Shown: positions 1 through 8,508, numbered from the stretch's first letter. The stretch is DNA of 9,564 bases from Gammaproteobacteria bacterium (GCA_029859085.1 JAOUDU010000061.1:1-9564); one strand, 5' to 3'. The notes: generated by a model from the letters alone, not told the origin. Translations and numbers: made by a program.

Positions 1-327
1 CAGCACCGCACTGCCCAGCATATAAACCAGCGCCTGGCCCGCGTGGCCCGTCTCAAACAGGGTGACGGTCTCCAGCGAAAACGTGGAAAACGTGGTGAAG
101 GCGCCGAGGAAGCCCACCATCAGCACGCCGCGCCAGTCCTGGTGAATCACCTGCCTTTCCACCAGCAGCACATACAGCATCCCGATGGTGAAAGAACCCA
201 GTACATTTACCAGCAGCGTGCCCACCGGCCAATGGCCCTCCCACAGGCGATGGGCCCAGCCGGCGAGGAGGTAGCGCGCCACGGAGCCGGACGCGCCGCC
301 CAGGGCGATAAACAGCAGGTATTTCAT
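1..327 (-). CDS. crcB: Fluoride ion channel CrcB/Fluc (3' end outside the window)
   Basis: Small inner-membrane channel that lets fluoride leave the cell and so relieves fluoride toxicity; the family works as dual-topology dimers. The 109 visible residues, of roughly 125 usual for the family, start at an ATG and read MKYLLFIALGGASGSVARYL. The glycine-rich first helix, the conserved Asn in NVLGSF (about 41-46) and the polar/phenylalanine track GAFTTFSTFS (about 75-84) are family hallmarks; that track holds the phenylalanines and the central-sodium threonine region known from Fluc structures. The hydrophobic stretches fit four membrane helices, the last cut by the window edge. It is the last visible gene of the minus-strand run, 84 bases after galE. 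No fluoride riboswitch is recognisable in that gap. Pseudomonads often carry crcB close to rarA, which supports the call. Confidence 0.95.
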   Translation of the reverse strand, partial: MKYLLFIALGGASGSVARYLLAGWAHRLWEGHWPVGTLLVNVLGSFTIGMLYVLLVERQVIHQDWRGVLMVGFLGAFTTFSTFSLETVTLFETGHAGQALVYMLGSAVL

Positions 328-411
328 CGTTGTAGTGTGGTAGCCGCACGGGAAGCGGCATTGTACTGGTTTTGGCCGCCCGGCGCAGGTGTTTCCGTGG
401 TCGGCACTGCC

Positions 412-1428
412 TCAGGGATAGCCGGAGGGATTCTGCTGCTGCCAGCGCCAGGCGTCCGCACACATCGCGGCCAGGTCCTGTTGCGCACTCCAGCCGAGCT
501 CCCGCAGAGCCCTCCCCGGGTCGGCATAACACTCGGCGATATCCCCGGGCCGGCGCGGCACGATGGCGTAGGGGATCGCCCTGCCGCAGGCGGCCTCGAA
601 GGCCGCGACCATCTCCAGCACGGAATAACCGGTGCCGGTCCCGAGGTTGTGGGTAATGCAGCCCGGATTGTCCGCGAGCGCGGCCAGCGCCTTCAGATGG
701 CCCCTCGCGAGATCGGTGACATGGATGTAGTCACGCACCCCGGTACCGTCGCGGGTGGGATAATCGCCGCCGAAAACAGAGAGCTGCCGCCGCAGGCCGC
801 TGGCGGTCTGGGCGATATAGGGCATGAGGTTGTTGGGAATGCCGCTTGGGTGCTCGCCTATCCTGCCGCTGGGATGGGCGCCGGCGGGGTTGAAATAGCG
901 CAGGATGGAAATATTCCAGGCGCTGTCCGAGGCGTACAGGTCCCGCAGCATCTCCTCGATCATCAGCTTGCTGCGGCCGTAGGGGTTGGTGGCGGACAGG
1001 GGGAAGTCCTCGTCGATAGGATTGCGCGCCGGATCGCCGTAGACCGTGGCGGATGAGCTGAAAACCAGGTTGGTCACCCCTGCCTGCGCCATCGCCCGCA
1101 GCAGGTGGACCGCGCCGCTGACGTTGTTGTCGTAGTAATGCAGCGGCTGCGCGACGGACTCTCCCACCGCCTTGAGCCCGGCAAAGTGGATCACCGCGTC
1201 GATACCGTGCGCCTCCAGCAGGTGGTGCACCCGGGGTTCATCGCGCACATCGCCACGAATGAAAACAAGGGACTTACCGGTGATTTCCTGCACCCGCTCG
1301 AGGGCGACAGCGCTGCCATTGCACAGGTTATCGAGCACCACCACCTGGTAACCCTGCTCCAGCAGTTCCACGCACACATGCGAACCGATATAGCCCGCCC
1401 CGCCGGTTACCAGCACGGTATTTTTCAT
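412..1428 (-). CDS. galE: UDP-glucose 4-epimerase GalE
   Basis: NAD-dependent cytosolic enzyme that interconverts UDP-glucose and UDP-galactose, for galactose use and for surface polysaccharide precursors. The protein has 338 residues, the same as E. coli GalE. It has the Rossmann motif GGAGYIGSH (9-17), the active-site serine region SSSATVYG (124-131) and the YxxxK pair Tyr150/Lys154 in NPYGRSK. The C-terminal part (VRDYIHVTDLARGH, then the PRRPGD region) is typical of extended short-chain dehydrogenases. I chose the ATG at 1428 because homology begins exactly there; an upstream in-frame ATG at 1476 would add 16 residues of no likeness to the family. Cys300 occupies the place of E. coli Tyr299, as in human GALE, so UDP-GlcNAc/UDP-GalNAc may also be substrates (inference). 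It lies 57 bases after rarA on the same strand, an unusual place for galE. Confidence 0.96.
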   Translation of the reverse strand: MKNTVLVTGGAGYIGSHVCVELLEQGYQVVVLDNLCNGSAVALERVQEITGKSLVFIRGDVRDEPRVHHLLEAHGIDAVIHFAGLKAVGESVAQPLHYYDNNVSGAVHLLRAMAQAGVTNLVFSSSATVYGDPARNPIDEDFPLSATNPYGRSKLMIEEMLRDLYASDSAWNISILRYFNPAGAHPSGRIGEHPSGIPNNLMPYIAQTASGLRRQLSVFGGDYPTRDGTGVRDYIHVTDLARGHLKALAALADNPGCITHNLGTGTGYSVLEMVAAFEAACGRAIPYAIVPRRPGDIAECYADPGRALRELGWSAQQDLAAMCADAWRWQQQNPSGYP

Positions 1429-1485
1429 TGTCTTACCATCTCGTTGCCGTTGCCTCGTTATCGTTGCACCTGGCATGCGCGCCGC

Positions 1486-2907
1486 CTAATCGCCGTCGCG
1501 GGACCCGCCCGGGTAGCGCTGGCGAGCGCTTATCCTGTCGAGTTCGCGCAGGTATTTGAACTTTTCGCGTATCCTGCTCTCGAGCCCCCGATCCACCGGT
1601 TCGTAGTAGCGGCGGTCCCTGAGCTCCTCGGGAAAATAATTCTCCCCCGCGGCGTAAGCACCGTCCTCATCGTGGGCGTAGCGATAATCCGCGCCGTGAT
1701 CCATCGCCTTCATCAGGCGGGTGGGCGCGTTGCGCAGGTGCAGTGGCACCTCGGCGCTGGTGCCGGCCTCCACGTCGGCGCGGGCCGCGTTGTAGGCGGT
1801 ATAGACCGCATTGCTCTTGGCGGCACAGGCCAGGTAGACAATCGCCTGGGCGAGGGCCAGTTCCCCTTCCGGGCTGCCCAGGCGCTCCTGCACCTGCCAG
1901 GCGTCAAGGCACAGGCCCAGGGCACGGGGATCGGCATTGCCGATATCCTCACTCGCCATGCGCACCACCCGGCGGGCGATATACAACGGGTCGCAGCCGC
2001 CGTCGAGCATGCGGCAGAACCAGTACAGCGCCGCGTCCGGGGAGCTGCCCCGGACCGCCTTGTGCAGGGCGCTGATCTGGTCGTAAAAGAGGTCGCCACC
2101 CTTATCGAAACGCCGCAGGGAGGCCTGCAGCACCTCCTCCAGGGTCTCCGCGGTGATAGTTCCTCCCTCGGCCAGGTCGGTCGCCAGTTCCAGCAGGTTG
2201 AGCGCCCTGCGGGCATCGCCATCCGCCTGCCGCGCAATCAGCTCGAGGCAGCCCGGCTCAGCAGCGACCCGCTGGCCGAGGGCGGCCAGGCCGCGCGCCA
2301 GGACCGCCTCGATCTCGCCCGCCTCCAGGGGGCGCAGCTTGTATACCCGGGAGCGGGATAACAGCGCGTTGTTCAGCTCGAAGGACGGGTTCTCGGTGGT
2401 GGCGCCGATAAAAATGACAGTGCCGTCCTCCACGTAGGGCAGGAACGCATCCTGCTGGGACTTGTTGAAGCGGTGCACCTCGTCCACGAACAGCACCGTA
2501 TCGCGCCCCCCGGCTTTGTGCTGCCTGGCCCGGGCGATCGCCTCGCGGATTTCCTTTACCCCGGACAGCACCGCCGATAATTGCAGGAAATGCGCATTGG
2601 CCTGCCCCGCCGCGATCCGGGCCAGGGTGGTCTTGCCGACACCGGGGGGACCCCAGAAGATCATCGAGTGCAGCTGGCGGCTTTCGATCGCCTGGCGCAG
2701 GGGTTTGCCGGGGCCCAGGATATGCTGCTGCCCGGCGTAATCCGCAAGGGTCCGGGGGCGCAGTCTCGCCGCCAGCGGCTGGTAGCCGGAACCGGGATCG
2801 GGCTGGGGGGATGCGGCCGGGTCGCCGTTGGCAGTTGTGTCGCTGAACAGGCTGGTCTGGGCAGCGCCGGGGGATTCTGGGGTATCGACCCCGGAATCAA
2901 TCGTCAT
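1486..2907 (-). CDS. rarA: Replication-associated recombination protein A (RarA/MgsA), AAA+ ATPase
   Basis: Cytoplasmic AAA+ ATPase of the RarA/Mgs1/WRNIP1 family, which acts at stalled replication forks and resembles clamp-loader subunits. The protein has 473 residues against about 447 in E. coli. After a disordered Pro/Ser/Asp-rich leader (1-44) it reads [17 protein letters not shown]. It then has Walker [10 protein letters not shown] (86-94), Walker B VLFVDE (138-143) followed by [14 protein letters not shown], sensor 1 GATTENPS (168-175) and the SRSR arginine segment (184-187). The C-terminal half, with [28 protein letters not shown] and the YPHD-like [22 protein letters not shown] region, is the family's tetramerisation part. 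The only sensible start is the ATG at 2907, as the next in-frame Met is inside the AAA+ domain. This start overlaps the end of lolA by 11 bases with no strong ribosome site, suggesting translational coupling. A QTSLF pentapeptide (17-21) resembles a sliding-clamp motif. Confidence 0.96.
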   Translation of the reverse strand: MTIDSGVDTPESPGAAQTSLFSDTTANGDPAASPQPDPGSGYQPLAARLRPRTLADYAGQQHILGPGKPLRQAIESRQLHSMIFWGPPGVGKTTLARIAAGQANAHFLQLSAVLSGVKEIREAIARARQHKAGGRDTVLFVDEVHRFNKSQQDAFLPYVEDGTVIFIGATTENPSFELNNALLSRSRVYKLRPLEAGEIEAVLARGLAALGQRVAAEPGCLELIARQADGDARRALNLLELATDLAEGGTITAETLEEVLQASLRRFDKGGDLFYDQISALHKAVRGSSPDAALYWFCRMLDGGCDPLYIARRVVRMASEDIGNADPRALGLCLDAWQVQERLGSPEGELALAQAIVYLACAAKSNAVYTAYNAARADVEAGTSAEVPLHLRNAPTRLMKAMDHGADYRYAHDEDGAYAAGENYFPEELRDRRYYEPVDRGLESRIREKFKYLRELDRISARQRYPGGSRDGD

Positions 2908-3529
2908 AGTAGAACAGGTCCACGCCCTCCGCGGGCGGGGTGAACTCGAAATCCCCGCTGCTCAGCGGCGTCGTCGCATCGACACGCTTGAAGTCGACAA
3001 CCACCCGCTGCCCCAGCTTGTCCACGATATCCATGCGGCCGATGGTATCGCCGGCGAAGGTGACGCTGAGGCGGCGAAAGCTGTGGCCGTCGCCAAGCGG
3101 GACCAGGGTGAAGGTATTGTCGGCATCCTGGGTGACGGTGTACTGGTCGCGCAGGGCCGACTCGTCCCCGCCCAGGATCTGCAGCGGCGACGCCTCGACG
3201 TTGCCCACCACCGGGTGGCGGGTGGCGGTTTGCAGGTCGATGTCGTAGTGCCACAGGTACTCGGCGTTGGCGACTATCAGCTGGCTGTCGGGGGCGCGGA
3301 TTTCCCAGCTGAAGAAAAATGGGCGCAACAGCTTGAAGGCCCCGCTGGATTCCGCGATGACAGTATCGCCCTCACCGTACTGGCGCTGGGTGAACTCACC
3401 CTGCAGGTAGCTGATGCGATTGAGCCGCGCCAGCAACTGGTCGGTGGCCGCAGTGTCTTCAGCCCAGGCGGCTCCCGCCAACAGGCAAAAGCCAAGGACC
3501 GCTGTCACTAGCGCACTCACTTTGCTCAT
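2897..3529 (-). CDS. lolA: Outer-membrane lipoprotein carrier protein LolA
   Basis: Periplasmic chaperone that takes lipoproteins from the LolCDE transporter in the inner membrane and hands them to LolB at the outer membrane. From the ATG at 3529 it has 210 residues. The N-terminus is a Sec signal peptide (basic Lys3, hydrophobic core, cleavage after AWA at about residue 23). The Cys in the signal core is not in a lipobox, so the protein should be soluble. The mature part has the family's opening pattern [20 protein letters not shown], the [13 protein letters not shown] strand, the [12 protein letters not shown] strand and the C-terminal [20 protein letters not shown] at 3535 would overlap the ftsK stop and add only two residues; the ATG has a GAAGA ribosome site 6 bases upstream, so I prefer it. 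The gene begins 2 bases after the ftsK stop and ends inside the rarA start. Confidence 0.95.
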   Translation of the reverse strand: MSKVSALVTAVLGFCLLAGAAWAEDTAATDQLLARLNRISYLQGEFTQRQYGEGDTVIAESSGAFKLLRPFFFSWEIRAPDSQLIVANAEYLWHYDIDLQTATRHPVVGNVEASPLQILGGDESALRDQYTVTQDADNTFTLVPLGDGHSFRRLSVTFAGDTIGRMDIVDKLGQRVVVDFKRVDATTPLSSGDFEFTPPAEGVDLFYYDD

Positions 3530-3531
3530 AG

Positions 3532-4329
3532 TCAATCTTCGTGTGGTGGTGGTGCCAGCACTTCGCGCTGACCATTACTGCCCATTGCGCTGACAACCCC
3601 GGCGGCTTCCATCGTCTCGATCAGGCGCGCCGCCCGATTGTAGCCGATACGGAGCTTGCGCTGCACGCTGGAAATCGATGCCCGGCGACTCTGCGTGACA
3701 TAGTGCACGGCCTCGTCGTAGAGCGCATCATTCTCGTCGTCCCCCTCGGCGGCGCTGGCCTGCAGTTCGCCGGCGGTGACCGGGGTGCTGCTGCCCTCGT
3801 CCAGCAGGCCCTCGATATACTGGGGCTGGCCCCGGCGTTTCCAGTCCGCCACCACGCGGTGCACTTCCTCGTCCGAGCAGAAAGCGCCGTGGACCCGGTT
3901 CGGGACGCCGCTGCCCGGGGGCAGGTAGAGCATGTCGCCGTGCCCCAGCAGCTGTTCGGCGCCGCCCTGGTCGAGGATGGTGCGGGAGTCGATCTTGGAG
4001 GACACCTGGAACGCGATACGCGTGGGTATATTGGCCTTGATCAGGCCGGTTATCACGTCCACCGAGGGCCGCTGGGTAGCGAGGATCAGGTGGATGCCGG
4101 CCGCCCGCGCTTTCTGGGCGATACGGGCTATCAGTTCCTCCACTTTCTTGCCGACCACCATCATCATGTCGGCGAATTCGTCGATAACAACGACCACGCA
4201 GGGCAGTTTTTCCAGGCCCGGTGCGGTCTGTTCCTCGTCGGTCATCGCCAGGATCGGGTCCGGGGTCCACAGCGGGTCCGGGATAGGCTTGCCGGCCCTG
4301 TTGGCGTCTTCGACCCGGCGATTGAATCC
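3532..4329 (-). CDS. ftsK: FtsK 3' portion in the second frame: Walker B half of the motor and gamma domain
   Basis: This segment is the last 265 codons of ftsK and reads one frame off from the 5' part. It opens with [19 protein letters not shown], which joins directly to RNLA of the first frame. It contains the Walker B strand [14 protein letters not shown], the [36 protein letters not shown] block, [23 protein letters not shown] and [17 protein letters not shown]. After a short linker comes the gamma winged-helix domain ([20 protein letters not shown], then [17 protein letters not shown]), which in this family reads KOPS sequences and contacts XerD. No stop or further shift occurs. The nearest in-frame ATG, at 4392, lies in a stretch that is unlike FtsK in this frame, so it is not a believable independent start. 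Without Walker A this part alone could not be a motor. Confidence 0.9.
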   Translation of the reverse strand, partial: GFNRRVEDANRAGKPIPDPLWTPDPILAMTDEEQTAPGLEKLPCVVVVIDEFADMMMVVGKKVEELIARIAQKARAAGIHLILATQRPSVDVITGLIKANIPTRIAFQVSSKIDSRTILDQGGAEQLLGHGDMLYLPPGSGVPNRVHGAFCSDEEVHRVVADWKRRGQPQYIEGLLDEGSSTPVTAGELQASAAEGDDENDALYDEAVHYVTQSRRASISSVQRKLRIGYNRAARLIETMEAAGVVSAMGSNGQREVLAPPPHED

Positions 4330-5867
4330 GCCAGGTTGCGCACGCCCAGCGCCGCCATCAGCTTGTAGCGGCGCTCCATCTCCGCGACACACCAGCGCAG
4401 GCCGTTGGCGGCATCCTTCATATCCGTGATCACCGGGGTCAGCAGGTGGGGGATGCCGTCGTAGACCGACAGCTCCAGCATCTTCGGGTCCACCAGCATC
4501 AGGCGCACTTCCGCCGGGGTCGCCTTGTACAGCAGGCTGAGCAGCATCGCGTTGACACCCACCGACTTGCCCGACCCCGTGGTGCCCGCCACCAGCAGGT
4601 GCGGCATCTTGGCCAGGTCAGCCACTACCGGCAGGCCGGAAATATCGTGGCCCAGGGCCAGGGTGAGGGGCGATTTGCTCTGGTCGAAGGCCTTGGAGGC
4701 CAGCACCTCGCGGAAGTTGACGATCTCCCGGTGCTCATTGGGGATCTCGACACCGACCACGGATTTGCCGGGTATTACCTCGACCACTCGCACGCTGATA
4801 ACCGCCAGTGAGCGGGCGAGGTCCTTGGCCAGGTTGGAAATGCGCGACACCTTGACGCCGGCGGCGGGCTGGATTTCAAAGCGGGTGACAACGGGGCCGG
4901 GGTAGACGGCGACGACCTCGGCGCTGATACCGAAATCCGCCAGCTTCAACTCCAGCAGCTTGGACAGGCCTTCCAGCGCCTCCTTCGAATAACCCGCATC
5001 CGGGTCGTTGTCGTTGGGGTCCAGCAACTCCAGCGGCGGCAGTGAGCCCGTGACGGGGACATCGAACAGCGGGCGCTGCTTCTCCTTTTCCTCCCGCTCG
5101 CTTTTCTCGGTCCTCGGCGTCGGGGGCTTGATCTTCGGCGGGACGCGTTTCTTCTCCCGCTCGACATGCTCGGTGATAACCATCTTGCGCGCTTCCACGG
5201 CCTTTTCCCGGGCGCGCCTGTCGCGGATATTGTCGATGGTTTTCAGCAGCCAATCGCGGCTGCCGGTGAAGCTGCGGATGCTCCAGGACCCCACCTTCTC
5301 CATCAGTTTCAGCCAACTCAGGTCGGTAAAGATGGTCATGCCGAACAGGAAGACCGCCAGCAGGATCAGCCGGCTGCCGACCGCGCTGAAGGCGTGGGTA
5401 AAGCTGCTGCCGATGGCCTGGCCCAGGATGCCGCCCGCGCCCTGCGGCAGGCTGGAACCGCCGCCGTCGTTCATCGCCGCCAGGGCGGTACCGGCGATCA
5501 TGACCAGTACCAGCCCGAGGGCCCGGATGCCGAAGGTCAGCCAGTCGAAGCCCTTGTCCTGGTGGCGCTCCAGCAGGATGACGACCGCCCGGTAAGCCAG
5601 CAGCAGCGGAAACAGGTAGGCGGCGTAGCCCACCAGGGAGAAAAATACGTCAGCCAGCCAGGCACCGGTCGGACCGCCGAGATTGACCGCCTTGCCGCCG
5701 GTGCCGGTAGCGGACCAGCCCGGATCCCTCGGGCTGTAGGTGATCAGCGCGAGCAGCAGGTACAGGCAGATTGCGCTGACACCGATAAACGCCCCTTCGC
5801 GCAGGCGCGGGCCGAGGATGTTGTGCCCCTTGGCCGCTTCTGCCGCAGGTGTTCTGGTCCTTGTCAT
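3532..5867 (-). CDS. ftsK: DNA translocase FtsK, interrupted by a single-base frameshift
   Basis: Septum-bound DNA pump that clears the terminus region through the closing septum and activates XerCD at dif. As sequenced it is split into two frames: 5867 down to about 4329 (then out of frame to a stop at 4242), and 4329 down to 3532. Restoring one base gives about 778 residues, near the pseudomonad length (about 811). The first frame carries four membrane segments (about 26-46, 71-98, 114-132, 166-184), a charged linker rich in Lys, Arg, Glu and Pro (about 215-290), the alpha domain (about 291-400) and Walker [10 protein letters not shown] (427-435). The ATG at 5867 is the first start after an in-frame stop. 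Its ribosome site is weak, and a promoter candidate lies about 55 bases upstream. The gene heads the ftsK-lolA-rarA run. Identity is certain; whether the break is real is not. Confidence 0.95.
3536..3540 (-). promoter_or_regulatory. Ribosome binding site of lolA
   Basis: On the minus strand GAAGA lies 6 bases before the ATG at 3529, within the last codons of ftsK. It favours the ATG over the TTG at 3535, which would lie directly beside this site. It implies that ribosomes finishing ftsK restart on lolA. Confidence 0.55.
4328..4332 (-). other. Frameshift site in ftsK (one base missing)
   Basis: On the minus strand the codons CTG GCG (Leu512, Ala513) are followed by GATTCAATC. The family sequence RNLA-GFN would need GCG GGA TTC, that is one more G (one more C in the CC at 4328-4329 of the plus strand). 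After the break the first frame adds about 28 unrelated residues and stops at 4242. No X_XXY_YYZ slippery heptamer is visible at the junction, so programmed -1 slippage is not suggested. Confidence 0.85.
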
Positions 5868-5921
5868 CGGCGTTTGCCACTGGCTGGCACGGCACTGTCC
5901 CCGGTTTCATAGCTGCTGGAT

Positions 5922-5950
5922 ATTGTGAACGAATTTATCATTTATTTCAA
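5922..5950 (-). promoter_or_regulatory. Candidate sigma-70 promoter for ftsK
   Basis: On the minus strand TTGAAA (5945-5950; 5 of 6 to TTGACA) and CACAAT (5922-5927; 4 of 6 to TATAAT) are separated by exactly 17 bases in a locally AT-rich patch. Transcription would start about 50 bases before the ftsK ATG and could serve the whole ftsK-lolA-rarA run. No LexA-type box was found, although E. coli ftsK has one. Motif match only. Confidence 0.45.
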
Positions 5951-5961
5951 AGGGTTATGCG

Positions 5962-5979
5962 GATCATTTAGAATTGATC
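5962..5979. repeat. 18-bp imperfect dyad between ftsK and trxB, candidate operator
   Basis: GATCATTTAGAATTGATC has 5-base arms GATCA/TGATC plus two matched inner TT/AA pairs, 14 of 18 positions symmetric. It ends 6 bases before the candidate trxB -35 box and begins 11 bases upstream of the candidate ftsK -35 box, so it is well placed to control both directions. The arms face the opposite way to an FNR/Anr site (TTGAT-N4-ATCAA). Each arm holds a GATC, so Dam methylation is another possibility. The dyad is directly visible; its function is inference. Confidence 0.4.
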
Positions 5980-5985
5980 TCGTCT

Positions 5986-6014
5986 TTGCCGGATACCGGG
6001 CTTTACAGTACCAT
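5986..6014 (+). promoter_or_regulatory. Candidate promoter for trxB
   Basis: TTGCCG (5986-5991; 4 of 6) and TACCAT (6009-6014; 4 of 6) are 17 bases apart and lie about 80 bases upstream of the trxB ATG. The match is modest. No other pair in the intergenic region looks better in this direction. Confidence 0.3.
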
Positions 6015-6068
6015 AGTCCGCCCCCAACTCGTGCGGTACACAGCGATCCCGGATTGGGCAGCATTTAA

Positions 6069-7040
<972 letters not shown>

Positions 7041-7084
7041 GCATATGCTGCCGCAGCCTCAGCGACACGGCCGGGGCCGCTGAC

Positions 7085-7801
7085 TTGCCGCGCCGGATCC
7101 CGTTCCTGGGTCCCGGGGACGAGCTGCCGCCCTCATCGGAGGCCCTGGAGTTCCCCAACGGCCTGCTCGCAGCCGGCGGCGAGCTGACCCCCGGGCGGTT
7201 GCTGGCGGCCTACCGGCGCGGCATCTTTCCCTGGTACGAGGAGCCGCAGCCCGTCCTGTGGTGGACGCCCGATCCCCGCTCGGTGCTGTTCCCCGGCGAA
7301 CTGCACATTTCCCGATCCCTGCGCAAAGTGTTGCGCAGGGACGGCTTCGCGCTGGCGGTGGACACCGCCTTTGCCCGGGTGATGGCCGCCTGCGCAGGGC
7401 CGCGCAGGGATACCGACGCCACCTGGATCGGTCGGGAGATGCTGGCCGCATACATCGACCTGCACCGGCGGGGATATGCCCATTCCATTGAGGTGCTCGA
7501 CGCCGCCGGCGAACTGGTCGGGGGCCTCTACGGCGTGGCCATCGGGGCGGTGTTCTTCGGTGAATCCATGTTCAGCCACCGGGCGGATGCCTCCAAGGTG
7601 GCCCTGGTCGGGTTGGTCGACATCCTGCGGCGGGGGGGCTTTGGCCTGATCGACTGCCAGGTGGGCAACCCTCACCTGGAGTCCCTGGGGGCAAGGGATA
7701 TCGACAGGCTGGACTTCGAAGCGCTGCTTGCCCAGAATACAGTCATTCAAACCGATCCCGGCGCCTGGTCGTTGCCGGGAACTTGTGGAGCGTTGCTGTG
7801 A
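7085..7801 (+). CDS. aat: Leucyl/phenylalanyl-tRNA--protein transferase
   Basis: Cytosolic enzyme that transfers Leu or Phe from aminoacyl-tRNA to protein N-termini beginning with Lys or Arg, creating an N-degron for ClpS-ClpAP. With a TTG start at 7085 it has 238 residues (E. coli 234). Family blocks are FPNGLLAAGGELTPGRLLAAY (23-43), RRGIFPWY (44-51), WWTPDPRSVLFP (59-70), LHISRSL (73-79), HSIEV (133-137), GGLYGVAIGAVFFGESMFS (146-164) and IDCQV (189-193); the last two hold the conserved Glu and Asp of the active site. Between the trxB stop and this point the frame has no ATG or GTG, so the TTG is the best start. A GGGG at 7073-7076 may be its ribosome site, partly inside a hairpin. Its stop overlaps the start of ate by four bases, so the two are coupled. 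Confidence 0.95.
   Translation: MPRRIPFLGPGDELPPSSEALEFPNGLLAAGGELTPGRLLAAYRRGIFPWYEEPQPVLWWTPDPRSVLFPGELHISRSLRKVLRRDGFALAVDTAFARVMAACAGPRRDTDATWIGREMLAAYIDLHRRGYAHSIEVLDAAGELVGGLYGVAIGAVFFGESMFSHRADASKVALVGLVDILRRGGFGLIDCQVGNPHLESLGARDIDRLDFEALLAQNTVIQTDPGAWSLPGTCGALL
7787..7790 (+). promoter_or_regulatory. Ribosome binding site of ate/bpt
   Basis: GGAG lies 7 bases before the GTG at 7798, ideal spacing, and sits inside the end of aat. It singles out the GTG over the TTG at 7783 (which lies upstream of the site) and the ATG at 7810 (too far away). Confidence 0.6.
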
Positions 7802-8508
7802 CCTCATCAATGCGGGACCTGAAGGTCTATACCACCTATCCGCACAGCTGCAGCTACCTCGAAGAGCAGGAGGCCACCACCCTGTTCGTGGACCCGCGCC
7901 AGCCAGTGGACAAATTGCTGTACAGCAAGCTGTCACTGCTGGGCTTCCGGCGCAGTGGCAGTCACATCTACCGCCCCCATTGCACACACTGCGACGCCTG
8001 TATCCCGGCCCGCATCCCGGTAGCCAAATTCCAGCCCCGCCGCAGCCAGGAACGCACCCGCAAGCGCAACGATGACCTGCGCGTGCGCCGCACCGACTCG
8101 CTGCGCGACCAGGAGGCCTTCGACCTCTACAGCCGCTACATCCGGCTGCGCCACGCCGATGGCGACATGTACCCGCCGGACCGGGAGCAGTACGAGTCAT
8201 TCCTCAACGATGCCTGGGACTGTACCCACTACTACCGTTTCTATGACGACAAAGCGCTGGTCGCTTTGGCGGTGGTGGACGAATTACAGGATGGCCTGTC
8301 CGCTATCTACACGTTTTTTGATCCCGACTGTGACAAGCGCAGCCTGGGCAGCTACGCCATCCTCTGGCAGATCGAGCGGGCCCGGGCCCTGGGGCTGGAG
8401 TACCTCTACCTCGGCTACTGGATACGCGGCTGCAGGAAAATGGCCTACAAATCAGACTACCGCCCCCTCGAGCTATACGTTAAGCATCGCTGGACCACCC
8501 TGCTCTAG
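7798..8508 (+). CDS. bpt: Aspartate/glutamate leucyltransferase (bacterial arginyltransferase-like)
   Basis: Transfers Leu from Leu-tRNA to N-terminal Asp or Glu, making those proteins ClpS-ClpAP substrates; also named ate. The protein has 236 residues, typical of the family. The N-terminal ATE domain has HSCSYL with Cys18 (16-21), [14 protein letters not shown] (49-62) and the cysteine cluster Cys62, Cys65, Cys68 followed by PARIPVAKF. The C-terminal GNAT-like half has [20 protein letters not shown] (108-127), [10 protein letters not shown] (168-177), [12 protein letters not shown] (181-192) and [22 protein letters not shown] (202-223). The GTG at 7798 overlaps the aat stop as GTGA, has a good ribosome site, and yields an N-terminus ([20 protein letters not shown]) that resembles pseudomonad homologues as I remember them. 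The prokaryotic family is mainly of the leucyl type, but arginyl activity cannot be excluded from sequence alone. Confidence 0.93.
   Translation: MTSSMRDLKVYTTYPHSCSYLEEQEATTLFVDPRQPVDKLLYSKLSLLGFRRSGSHIYRPHCTHCDACIPARIPVAKFQPRRSQERTRKRNDDLRVRRTDSLRDQEAFDLYSRYIRLRHADGDMYPPDREQYESFLNDAWDCTHYYRFYDDKALVALAVVDELQDGLSAIYTFFDPDCDKRSLGSYAILWQIERARALGLEYLYLGYWIRGCRKMAYKSDYRPLELYVKHRWTTLL

Noticed and set aside
328..411. Fluoride riboswitch or promoter before crcB
   Set aside because: The 84 bases do not show the conserved crcB-motif core. A minus-strand TACAAT (360-365) has no usable -35 partner. The small stem GCCGC/GCGGC (343-347, 355-359) has no T run.
1441..1468. CGTT-rich 14-bp imperfect tandem repeat in the rarA-galE gap
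   Set aside because: Only 11 of 14 bases match and the units are low in complexity, so it is easily produced by chance.
1429..1476. Longer GalE starting at 1476
   Set aside because: It would add 16 polar residues ahead of the Rossmann strand that the family lacks; the ATG at 1428 starts exactly at MKNTVLVTGGAGYIG.
43..2361. Long plus-strand open frames opposite crcB, galE and rarA (337 and 418 codons)
   Set aside because: They are antisense to genes with full family motifs, have Gly/Ala/Arg/His-rich low-information translations, and arise from codon bias in GC-rich DNA.
4242..4392. Programmed -1 frameshifting in ftsK
   Set aside because: No slippery heptamer or obvious downstream structure at the junction, and FtsK is not known to be recoded this way.
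7133..8200. Minus-strand open frame of 355 codons opposite aat and bpt
   Set aside because: It crosses two well-supported genes, is rich in Gly/Ala/Arg/Cys, and has no domain likeness.
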